A DNA stretch of 48,100 nucleotides from Marivita sp. (GTDB lineage Bacteria; Pseudomonadota; Alphaproteobacteria; Rhodobacterales; Rhodobacteraceae). Positions 41,238 through 48,100 of the stretch are shown here, in pieces (within the stretch, counting starts at the first letter, position 1; every line of letters starts with the position of its first letter). The translations under genes and the position numbers were made by a program. The stretch covers positions 1 through 48,100 of the forward strand of contig NZ_JAIPUT010000033.1 of NCBI RefSeq assembly GCF_020055635.1, written 5' to 3'. The notes under the pieces were generated by a model. The model worked only from the letters and a program-made list of their open reading frames with translations, did no database searches and was not told the origin of the DNA.

Positions 41238-42581
41238 ATGTCCAAAGGCAACCTGACACGTCGCGGCGTGCTCAAGACAGGTGCGGTCGCGGGCGCGGGT
41301 CTCGCGCTCCCCACGTATCTCTCGGCACAGGAAAGCGGATTTACCAACGCCCCGACGGGTTCGACCGTCACGCTGGGTTTCAACGTACCCCAGTCCGGTC
41401 CCTACGCGGACGAGGGTGCGGACGAACTGCGCGCCTATGAACTGGCCGTTGAACACCTGAACGGCGAAGGCGACGGCGGCATGCTGAACACCTTCTCGTC
41501 GAAGGCGCTTCAGGGCAGCGGCATCCTCGGCAAGAAGGTCGAGTACGTCACCGGCGACACGCAGACCAAATCGGACGCGGCGCGCGCATCGGCGAAGTCG
41601 ATGATCGAAAAGGACGGCGCGGTGATGATCACCGGCGGGTCGTCCTCGGGTGTGGCCGTGGCCGTGCAGGCGCTCTGCCAGGAAGCGGGCGTCATCTTCA
41701 TGGCGGGCCTCACGCACTCCAACGACACGACGGGCAAGGACAAGCGGGCCAACGGCTTCCGCCACTTCTTCAACTCGTACATGTCCGGTGCGGCACTGGC
41801 GCCGGTTCTGGCGGCCAACTACGGCACCGACCGCAAGGCCTATCACCTGACGGCCGACTACAACTGGGGCTACACCACGGAAGAAGCGGTGAAGTCGTCG
41901 ACCGAAGCGATGGGCTGGGAAACCGTCGGCACGGTTCTGACGCCGCTGACGCAGACCGACTTCTCGTCCTACATCACGCCGGTCCTGCAATCCGACGCCG
42001 ACGTTCTGGTTCTGAACCACTACGGCGGAAACATGGTGAACTCGCTGACCAACGCGGTGCAGTTCGGCCTGCGGGATCGTGTCGTCAACGGCAAGAACTT
42101 CGAGATCGTCGTTCCGCTCTACTCGCGCCTGATGGCGAAGGGTGCCGGTGCCAACGTGAAGGGCATCTTCGGCTCCACCAACTGGCACTGGTCGCTGCAG
42201 GACGAAGGCTCCAAGCAGTTCGTCCAGTCCTTCGGCACCAAGTACGGCTTCCCGCCGAGCCAGGCCGCGCACACCTGCTATGTCCAGGCCCTGCTTTACG
42301 CGGATGCCGTGGAACGCGCCGGGTCCTTCCAGCCCTGCGCGGTTGTCGAGGCGCTCGAAGGGTTCGAGTTCGACGGCATGGGCAACGGCCCGACCCTGTA
42401 TCGTGCAGAAGACCACCAGTGCTTCAAGGACGTGCTGGTCGTGAAGGGCAAGGAAAACCCGACATCGGAATTCGACCTCCTCGAGATCGTCGAAGTCACT
42501 CCGGTCGATCAGGTCACCTATGCGCCCGATCACCCGCAGTTCGCCGGTGGCGCGCTGGGTTCGTGCAACAACGGCGCATAA
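41238..42581 (+). CDS. Branched-chain-amino-acid/amide-type ABC binding protein
   Basis: 447 residues. A Tat-type signal (LTRRGVLKTGAVAGAGLALP) is followed by a type I periplasmic-binding fold of the Peripla_BP_6 class: VTLGFNVPQSGPYADEG, ITGGSSSGVAVAVQALC and AYHLTADYNWGYTTEEAV. GGGAGG precedes the ATG at 41238. It does not read as the urea protein UrtA. It is the first of five transport genes, followed by two strong hairpins. Position next to acs and a RamB-type regulator suggests a short-chain carboxylate or a precursor; sequence alone does not give the ligand. Confidence 0.9.
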   Translation: MSKGNLTRRGVLKTGAVAGAGLALPTYLSAQESGFTNAPTGSTVTLGFNVPQSGPYADEGADELRAYELAVEHLNGEGDGGMLNTFSSKALQGSGILGKKVEYVTGDTQTKSDAARASAKSMIEKDGAVMITGGSSSGVAVAVQALCQEAGVIFMAGLTHSNDTTGKDKRANGFRHFFNSYMSGAALAPVLAANYGTDRKAYHLTADYNWGYTTEEAVKSSTEAMGWETVGTVLTPLTQTDFSSYITPVLQSDADVLVLNHYGGNMVNSLTNAVQFGLRDRVVNGKNFEIVVPLYSRLMAKGAGANVKGIFGSTNWHWSLQDEGSKQFVQSFGTKYGFPPSQAAHTCYVQALLYADAVERAGSFQPCAVVEALEGFEFDGMGNGPTLYRAEDHQCFKDVLVVKGKENPTSEFDLLEIVEVTPVDQVTYAPDHPQFAGGALGSCNNGA

Positions 42582-42593
42582 GCCGCTGTTTCC

Positions 42594-42619
42594 CGAGGTG
42601 GGCCGCGCGGCCCACCTCG
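42594..42619 (+). terminator. 26-base perfect palindrome after the binding-protein gene
   Basis: Arms 42594-42606 and 42607-42619 are exact complements (CGAGGTGGGCCGC and its reverse complement), 12 bases after the stop. In RNA this is a very stable hairpin; a CCTCTTCTCC pyrimidine run follows. Confidence 0.7.
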
Positions 42620-42628
42620 CCTCTTCTC

Positions 42629-42651
42629 CAGCCCGTTGCTGTTGCGGGCTG
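42629..42651 (+). terminator. Second hairpin before the permease gene
   Basis: CAGCCCG-N9-CGGGCTG, 38 bases before the first permease. With the preceding palindrome it forms a tandem that probably raises the binding protein above the membrane parts. Confidence 0.6.
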
Positions 42652-42689
42652 TCTGCACTTCCACACTTCTGACCGCAAAGGGTGGGGCA

Positions 42690-43721
42690 ATGGACGCCAT
42701 AATTCTGCAAATTCTCAACGGGCTCGACAAGGGCTCTGCCTATGCGCTGATCGCGTTGGGCCTGACACTGATCTTCGGCACGCTGGGCGTGGTGAACTTC
42801 GCGCATGGCGCGCTGTTCATGATCGGGGCTTTCTGCGCCGTGACCCTGTCACGCCTGCTGAGCCTCAGCCACAAGGTCGAAGTTCCCGGAGCGACCGACT
42901 TTCTCGGCAACCCGCAAATGCGGGACGTGCCCTATATATATGACATCTTCGGTGAATCACTGGGGGCCAGCATCATCGACTGGGCCGTGCCCCTGTCGAT
43001 CCTCTTTGCCATCCCGGTGATGATCCTGATCGGCGTGATCATGGAACGCGGGCTGATCAAGCACTTCTACAAGCGCCCCCATGCGGACCAGATCCTCGTG
43101 ACATTCGGCCTGGCCATCGTGTTGCAGGAAATCATCAAGTATTACTACGGTGCCAACCCGATCCCGACCCCGGCCCCGGCGGCCTTTGTCGGGTCGTTCG
43201 ATTTCGGCGCGCTGATCGGGTTTGAGGCCGGACAGATCATCTATCCCTACTGGCGACTGGTCTACTTTGCCTTTGCGGCGCTCATCATCGGTGCGGTGTT
43301 TGCCTTCCTGCAATTCACCACCTTCGGCATGGTGGTGCGGGCCGGCATGGCCGACCGCGAGACCGTGGGGCTTCTGGGCATCAACATCGACAAGCGGTTC
43401 ACCATCATGTTCGGGCTGGCCGCAGCGGTCGCGGGACTGGCCGGCGTGATGTACACCCCGATCAACTCGCCGAACTACCACATGGGCATGGACTTTCTGG
43501 TCCTGAGCTTCGTGGTGGTGGTTGTCGGCGGCATGGGGTCTCTGCCCGGTGCGGTGCTGGCAGGGTTCCTGCTGGGCATCCTCGAAAGCTTTGCCTCCAT
43601 GCGCGAGGTCATCGCCATCATTCCCGGCATCAACCAGGTCATCATCTACCTTGTTGCCATCATTATTCTGTTGACACGTCCGCGCGGCCTGATGGGTCGC
43701 AAGGGCGTGATGGAGGACTGA
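42690..43721 (+). CDS. ABC permease, LivH type
   Basis: 343 residues with about eight helices and the LivH pattern: NGLDKGSAYALIALGLTLIFG (9-29) and GVVNFAHGALFMIGAF (31-46), plus a long insert (residues about 52-90, SHKVEVPGATDF) seen in some family members. The start at 42690 is chosen for the conserved N-terminus, with GGGTGGGG just upstream. It forms the channel with the LivM-type protein that begins 3 bases after its stop. Confidence 0.93.
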   Translation: MDAIILQILNGLDKGSAYALIALGLTLIFGTLGVVNFAHGALFMIGAFCAVTLSRLLSLSHKVEVPGATDFLGNPQMRDVPYIYDIFGESLGASIIDWAVPLSILFAIPVMILIGVIMERGLIKHFYKRPHADQILVTFGLAIVLQEIIKYYYGANPIPTPAPAAFVGSFDFGALIGFEAGQIIYPYWRLVYFAFAALIIGAVFAFLQFTTFGMVVRAGMADRETVGLLGINIDKRFTIMFGLAAAVAGLAGVMYTPINSPNYHMGMDFLVLSFVVVVVGGMGSLPGAVLAGFLLGILESFASMREVIAIIPGINQVIIYLVAIIILLTRPRGLMGRKGVMED

Positions 43722-43724
43722 TCC

Positions 43725-44921
43725 ATGTTCGGACTGGACAAAAAAGACGCATCCCTCCTGCTGATCGTCGCAGTGCTGGTGGCTTTCGCGCCCTTCTTTC
43801 TGAACCCCTTCCCGGAAGGGTCGGGCTGGGCGCAGTTCAACGCGGGGTATCCCGACCTGATGCAGCGCTTCGTGATCTTCGGCATCTTCGCAATCGGGTT
43901 CAACATCCTCTTCGGCCTGACCGGCTATCTCAGCTTCGGTCACGCCGCCTTCCTCGGGGTGGGGTCCTACGCCGCGGTGTGGATGTTCAAGCTGCTCAGC
44001 ATGAACGTGATCCCGGCGATCGCCCTTGCGGTCATCACCGCCGGCGCCTTTGCCCTGATCATCGGCTATGTCAGCCTGCGACGGTCGGGCATCTACTTTT
44101 CGATCCTGACGCTGGCCTTCGCGCAGATGTCCTTTGCGCTGGCCTATTCGGTCCTGACCCCGATCACCGGCGGTGAAACAGGTCTGCAACTGGCGCTGGA
44201 CGACCCGCGCATCTTCGGCGGTGCGGCGACCGAAGGAAACATTCCCGTACCGGGCTTCTTCGGCCTGGAAATGCGCGACAGCGCCCAACTCGTGCTGGGC
44301 AACTGGGTCTTCACCTTCAACGTCGGGTATTATTTCGCGGCGATCATCATGTTGCTGTCGTTCTACCTGTCGATCCGCATCTTCCGGTCGCCCTTCGGCA
44401 TGATGCTGCGGGCGGTCAAATCGAACCAGCAGCGCCTGAACTACACCGGTCTGAACCCGCGCCCCTACACCTTGGCGGCCTTCGTGATCTCGGGCATGTA
44501 TGCCGGTCTGGCCGGTGGCCTGATGGCCTCGATGGACCCTCTGGCCGGCGCCGAACGGATGTTCTGGACCGCCTCGGGCGAGGTGGTGCTGATGACCATT
44601 CTCGGCGGTGTCGGCACGCTGATCGGGCCGGTTCTGGGTGCCGGGATGATCAAGTACATGGAAAACATCATTTCCAAGATCAACTCGGACATCCTGCACA
44701 GCTGGTTCGCCTTCCTGCCCGACGGGCTCGAGGACCTGGTCGTGACCCTGATCTACCCGTTCATCGGCAAGGGCTGGCACCTGACGCTTGGCATCGTGTT
44801 CATGCTGGTCGTGATCTTCCTGCCCGGCGGCCTTGTGCAAGGCGGTCAGAAACTCGCCGGGCTCTTTGGCCGCAAGAAGGCGCAAGAACCCAAGAACGCA
44901 ACCACCGAACCCGCGGAATAA
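43725..44921 (+). CDS. ABC permease, LivM type
   Basis: 398 residues and about ten helices. Motifs include [23 protein letters not shown] (residues about 63-85) and [20 protein letters not shown], the LivM signature loop region. A charged C-terminal tail ([17 protein letters not shown]) extends to the cytoplasm. It is the partner of the LivH-type gene upstream, with a 12-base gap to the first ATPase. Confidence 0.93.
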   Translation: MFGLDKKDASLLLIVAVLVAFAPFFLNPFPEGSGWAQFNAGYPDLMQRFVIFGIFAIGFNILFGLTGYLSFGHAAFLGVGSYAAVWMFKLLSMNVIPAIALAVITAGAFALIIGYVSLRRSGIYFSILTLAFAQMSFALAYSVLTPITGGETGLQLALDDPRIFGGAATEGNIPVPGFFGLEMRDSAQLVLGNWVFTFNVGYYFAAIIMLLSFYLSIRIFRSPFGMMLRAVKSNQQRLNYTGLNPRPYTLAAFVISGMYAGLAGGLMASMDPLAGAERMFWTASGEVVLMTILGGVGTLIGPVLGAGMIKYMENIISKINSDILHSWFAFLPDGLEDLVVTLIYPFIGKGWHLTLGIVFMLVVIFLPGGLVQGGQKLAGLFGRKKAQEPKNATTEPAE

Positions 44922-44933
44922 GGAGACGGACAG

Positions 44934-45689
44934 ATGGGCATTCTCGAAGTCAAGGACGTCAACAAACGGTTCGGTGGCCTGCAAGCGCTCGGCAATGTGA
45001 ACCTCAGCGTGGCGGAAAATACCTGCCACGCGATCATCGGCCCAAACGGGGCCGGCAAATCCACGCTGCTCAACTGCCTGGTGGGCAAGCTGATCCCGGA
45101 CACCGGGTCGGTGATGTTCGACGGACAAAGCGTGCTGGGCCGCACCCCGTTCGAAATCAACCAGATGGGCATTTCCCGCGTGTTCCAGACGCCAGAGATC
45201 TTCGGCGATCTGACGGTCATGGAAAACATGCTGATCCCCTGCTTTGCCAAGCGGGACGGATCGTTCGCCCTGCACGGCATCCGATCGGTCTTCAGCGAAT
45301 CCGGACTTCGCGATCAGGCCGAACAGATGCTGGAAGAGGTCAACATGCTGGACAAGCGGAACATGCATTCCGCCTCCATGTCGCGTGGCGACAAGCGGCG
45401 TCTGGAAATGGCGATGTGCCTCGTGCAGAACCCCAAGCTTCTGCTGCTGGATGAACCGACAGCGGGCATGGCGCGGGCCGATACCAACAACACGATCGAC
45501 CTCCTCAAGGAAATCAAGGAAAAGCGCAACATCACCATCGCGATCATCGAGCATGACATGCATGTGGTGTTTTCCCTGGCCGAACGGATCACCGTTCTGG
45601 CGCAGGGAACCCCGCTGGTCGAGGACACGCCCGAGAACATCAAGGGCCACCCCAAGGTCAAGGAAGCCTATCTTGGCGAAGCGGCATAA
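44934..45689 (+). CDS. ABC ATPase, LivG type
   Basis: 251 residues. Walker A GPNGAGKST 36-44, Walker B LLLLDEP and the H-loop IIEHDMHVVFSLAERI are present. The signature reads MSRGDKRRLEM in place of the common LSGGQ form, a variant found in some members of this transporter class. AAGGAGACGG precedes the start. It provides one of the two nucleotide-binding subunits. Confidence 0.93.
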   Translation: MGILEVKDVNKRFGGLQALGNVNLSVAENTCHAIIGPNGAGKSTLLNCLVGKLIPDTGSVMFDGQSVLGRTPFEINQMGISRVFQTPEIFGDLTVMENMLIPCFAKRDGSFALHGIRSVFSESGLRDQAEQMLEEVNMLDKRNMHSASMSRGDKRRLEMAMCLVQNPKLLLLDEPTAGMARADTNNTIDLLKEIKEKRNITIAIIEHDMHVVFSLAERITVLAQGTPLVEDTPENIKGHPKVKEAYLGEAA

Positions 45690-45716
45690 CGCCCGCGTGG
45701 TCGAAAGGACAAGACA

Positions 45717-46472
45717 ATGAACGTCAGACCCGATTTTTCGAAAAACGCCAACGCGGCCCAGACCGCCCCGGCCTTTCTCTCTGTCTGGGACATGCACAGC
45801 TATTATGGCGAAAGCTATATCGTGCAGGGCATTTCGTTTAACGTCCACGAGGGCGAGATCCTTGCCCTTCTGGGCCGAAACGGGGCCGGCAAGACCACGA
45901 CGCTGCGCTCCATCGCCCGCATGGACAGCCCGCAGGTCAACCATGGCGAGATCTGGCTCGACCATCAGCCGCTGCACAAGATGAAATCCTACGAGGCCGC
46001 GGGCGTCGGGCTTGGGCTTGTGCCCGAGGACCGCAGCATCATTCCCGGCCTCACGGTCGAGGAAAACCTGCAACTGGCCCAGATCGCACCGCCTGTCGGC
46101 TGGTCGATCGAACGCATTTACGACCTGTTTCCCCGTCTCGGTGAACGCCGCAAGCAGGAGGGCGTGACCCTGTCCGGCGGCGAACAGCAGATGCTGTCCA
46201 TCGCCCGCGCATTGGCCCGCGACATCAAGGTGCTTCTGTTGGATGAACCCTATGAAGGTCTGGCGCCGGTGATCGTGGACGAGATCGAGAAAACCCTGCG
46301 CGTCATCAAGGAACAGGGGATGACGACAATCCTCGTGGAACAGAACGCGGTGCGGGCTTTGCAACTGGCGGATCGCGCGATCATCCTCGATACGGGTTCG
46401 ATCGTGTTCGATGGTACCGCAGAGGAGGTTCTCGAAAACGAGTCCCTGCGGTCGGAATATCTCGCGATCTGA
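45717..46472 (+). CDS. ABC ATPase, LivF type
   Basis: 251 residues. Walker A GRNGAGKTT 53-61, signature LSGGEQQML and Walker B VLLLDEP are present. An N-terminal extension of about 20 residues (MNVRPDFSKNANAAQTAPAF) precedes the domain; it is polar and of unknown use. GAAAGGAC lies before the ATG. It is the last transporter gene; a terminator follows 25 bases on. Confidence 0.93.
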   Translation: MNVRPDFSKNANAAQTAPAFLSVWDMHSYYGESYIVQGISFNVHEGEILALLGRNGAGKTTTLRSIARMDSPQVNHGEIWLDHQPLHKMKSYEAAGVGLGLVPEDRSIIPGLTVEENLQLAQIAPPVGWSIERIYDLFPRLGERRKQEGVTLSGGEQQMLSIARALARDIKVLLLDEPYEGLAPVIVDEIEKTLRVIKEQGMTTILVEQNAVRALQLADRAIILDTGSIVFDGTAEEVLENESLRSEYLAI

Positions 46473-46497
46473 CCCACATTTTTGAGCCTTGCGACCC

Positions 46498-46540
46498 AAG
46501 CCGCCCTTGCCATTTCCCGGCGGGGCGGTTTTTCTTTTCA
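46498..46540 (+). terminator. Rho-independent terminator after the ABC operon
   Basis: A stem CCGCCC/GGGCGG (46501-46506, 46523-46528), extendable by three pairs to A46498 with one G-T, is followed by TTTTTCTTTT. This is the most canonical terminator in the window. It separates transporter genes from acs, though some read-through may reach acs. Confidence 0.8.
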
Positions 46541-46559
46541 GGAAAGAGGAGGACACATC

Positions 46560-48100
46560 ATGACCGATACGACCTTTCCCCCATCGGAAGACCAGGTGAA
46601 GACAGCCCATGTTGATTTGGCGCGGTATGAGGAGATGTATGCGCGGTCGGTGTCCGATCCCGAGGGGTTCTGGGCCGAAGCGGCGCAGCGGCTGGACTGG
46701 ATGAAGGCACCGACGCAGATCAAGGATGTCGATTTCACCCTGGGCCAGGTCAAGATCAACTGGTTCGCCGATGGCACGCTGAACGTGGCGGCGAACTGTG
46801 TCGACCGGCATCTGGCGACGCGCGGCGATCAGACCGCGATCATCTTCGAGCCGGACGATCCCAATGAACCGGCCAAGCACATCACCTACCGCGACCTGCA
46901 TCGCAGTGTCTGCCGGATGGCCAACATCCTGGAATCGATGGGCGTGCGCAAGGGCGACCGCGTGGTGATCTACCTGCCGATGATCCCCGAAGCCGCCTAT
47001 GCCATGCTGGCCTGCGCCCGCATCGGCGCGATCCATTCCATCGTCTTTGCGGGCTTTTCGCCCGACGCGCTGTCGGCCCGCATCAACGGGTCGGACGCCA
47101 AGGTGGTGATCACCGCCGACGAGGCCCCGCGCGGCGGCCGCAAGACCGCGCTGAAATCCAACACCGATGCGGCGCTGCTGCACTGCAAGGACAGTGTCAA
47201 ATGCCTTGTCGTCAAGCGCACGGGTGGGCAGACCACGTGGATCGACGGGCGCGACTTTGACTATAACGAGATGGCGCTGGAGGCGGATGACTATTCCGCC
47301 CCGGCTGAAATCAATGCCGAAGACCCCCTTTTCATTCTCTACACATCGGGCTCGACCGGGCAGCCCAAGGGGGTTGTGCACTCAACTGGTGGATATTTGG
47401 TTTACGCCGCCCTGACGCATGAAATTACCTTCGATTATCATGAAGGCGACGTTTACTGGTGCACCGCCGATGTCGGCTGGGTGACCGGGCATTCCTATAT
47501 TGTTTACGGGCCCTTGGCGAACGGCGCGACGACGCTGATGTTCGAGGGCGTGCCGACCTATCCGGACGCGTCGCGCTTCTGGCAGGTCTGCGAGAAACAT
47601 TCCGTCAACCAGTTCTACACGGCGCCGACGGCCATTCGCGCGCTGATGGGGCAAGGTGACGAATTCGTAACGAATTGCGATCTATCCTCGCTCAAGCTTC
47701 TGGGCACGGTGGGCGAACCGATCAACCCCGAGGCGTGGACCTGGTACAATGACGTGGTGGGCGGTGGCCGCTGCCCGATCGTCGACACCTGGTGGCAGAC
47801 CGAAACCGGCGGGCACCTGCTGACCCCGCTGCCCGGCGCGCACGCGACCAAGCCGGGGGCTGCGATGAAGCCGTTCTTCGGCGTGGTGCCGGTTGTGCTC
47901 GATCCGCAATCGGGCGAGGAAATCCACAGCTCCCCCACCGAGGGGGTGCTGGCGATCAAGGACAGCTGGCCGGGGCAGATGCGCACCGTCTGGGGCGATC
48001 ACGACCGGTTCGAGAAGACCTATTTCTCGGACTACAAGGGCTATTACTTCTCGGGCGACGGCTGCAAGCGCGACGCCGACGGGGATTACTGGATCACCGG
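46560..48100 (+). CDS. acs: Acetyl-CoA synthetase, 5' part
   Basis: 513 codons are present before the right edge; full-length enzymes have about 650. The N-terminal extension, [22 protein letters not shown], the P-loop [11 protein letters not shown] (261-271), [20 protein letters not shown] and the motif [10 protein letters not shown] are those of Acs, which makes acetyl-CoA from acetate, ATP and CoA in two steps. GAGGAGG precedes the ATG. The C-terminal domain with the regulatory lysine lies outside the window. It is placed after an ABC operon, a RamB-type regulator and a CrbS-like kinase, all suited to acetate control. Confidence 0.96.
   Translation, partial: MTDTTFPPSEDQVKTAHVDLARYEEMYARSVSDPEGFWAEAAQRLDWMKAPTQIKDVDFTLGQVKINWFADGTLNVAANCVDRHLATRGDQTAIIFEPDDPNEPAKHITYRDLHRSVCRMANILESMGVRKGDRVVIYLPMIPEAAYAMLACARIGAIHSIVFAGFSPDALSARINGSDAKVVITADEAPRGGRKTALKSNTDAALLHCKDSVKCLVVKRTGGQTTWIDGRDFDYNEMALEADDYSAPAEINAEDPLFILYTSGSTGQPKGVVHSTGGYLVYAALTHEITFDYHEGDVYWCTADVGWVTGHSYIVYGPLANGATTLMFEGVPTYPDASRFWQVCEKHSVNQFYTAPTAIRALMGQGDEFVTNCDLSSLKLLGTVGEPINPEAWTWYNDVVGGGRCPIVDTWWQTETGGHLLTPLPGAHATKPGAAMKPFFGVVPVVLDPQSGEEIHSSPTEGVLAIKDSWPGQMRTVWGDHDRFEKTYFSDYKGYYFSGDGCKRDADGDYWIT

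Noticed and set aside
41238-46472. Reading the ABC set as a urea transporter (UrtABCDE)
   Set aside because: The binding protein lacks UrtA-like N-terminal sequence, no urease genes are near, and the context is acs and a RamB-type regulator.
42957-47381. A 1474-codon open frame on the minus strand across the ABC operon and acs
   Set aside because: It runs antisense to five well-recognised genes, is rich in His, Arg, Gln and Asp as expected from GC3-biased antisense, and has no family similarity.
1-48100. tRNA or rRNA genes, CRISPR arrays, insertion sequences or phage genes
   Set aside because: No array of regular repeats, no transposase-like product, and no cloverleaf or rRNA-like segment was seen in the gaps, all of which are shorter than 300 bases.

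Overview
The window looks like a chromosomal segment of an alphaproteobacterium, most likely Rhodobacteraceae (Roseobacter group). The grounds are high G+C with strong GC3 bias, many TRAP, tripartite tricarboxylate (TTT) and ABC solute-binding systems, a ChoXWV choline transporter, two regulators of the short-chain acyl-CoA (RamB/PccR/MccR) type, and a short intergenic repeat that I associate with this family. I see no rRNA, tRNA, CRISPR array, insertion sequence or phage gene. Coding density is high and no gap exceeds 300 bases.

Layout. (1) 1-6868: a peptide-type ABC transporter (DppA, DppB, a DppC-DppD fusion, start of DppF) on the minus strand, with a small OB-fold gene inserted on the other strand, a divergent DUF1028 gene and a GntR/FCD regulator. 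Three near-identical palindromes tie the regulator to both promoters. (2) 6888-10974: an RND efflux pump and its adaptor, with a TetR-type operator upstream but no TetR gene. (3) 11135-15772: a TRAP transporter (DctPQM), a RidA-like protein and a ketopantoate-reductase-like protein. (4) 15889-22156: TctCBA transporter plus an acyl-CoA ligase resembling oxalyl-CoA synthetase, divergent from a RamB/PccR-type regulator. (5) 22225-25430: a selenium pair, NADH-dehydrogenase-like/SelD fusion and tRNA 2-selenouridine synthase, overlapping tail to tail. (6) 25438-29705: a Pqi lipid-transport operon with a split PqiA, a PqiB carrying three 108-residue repeats, and PqiC. (7) 29993-32850: choline ABC transporter. 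(8) 32959-35127: a sulfide/persulfide cassette (ETHE1-like metallo-beta-lactamase, two half-size YeeE/YedE proteins, DUF442 protein). (9) 35124-48100: a FliM/FliN-like protein, a symporter-histidine kinase (CrbS/CbrA type), a tiny membrane protein, a receiver-only protein and a second RamB-type regulator. The regulator is divergent from a complete branched-chain-amino-acid-type ABC transporter and the acetyl-CoA synthetase gene acs, which runs off the right end.

How it fits together. Two loci share one plan: a RamB/PccR-type regulator, divergently transcribed carboxylate-type transport genes, and an AMP-forming acyl-CoA ligase. In the second locus the symporter-kinase (whose relatives control acs in Vibrio and Pseudomonas) and acs suggest that the ABC transporter imports a short-chain carboxylate; this is inference. 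Another window-wide pattern is that all five solute-binding-protein genes are the first gene of their operon and each is followed by one or two strong hairpins before the permease genes.
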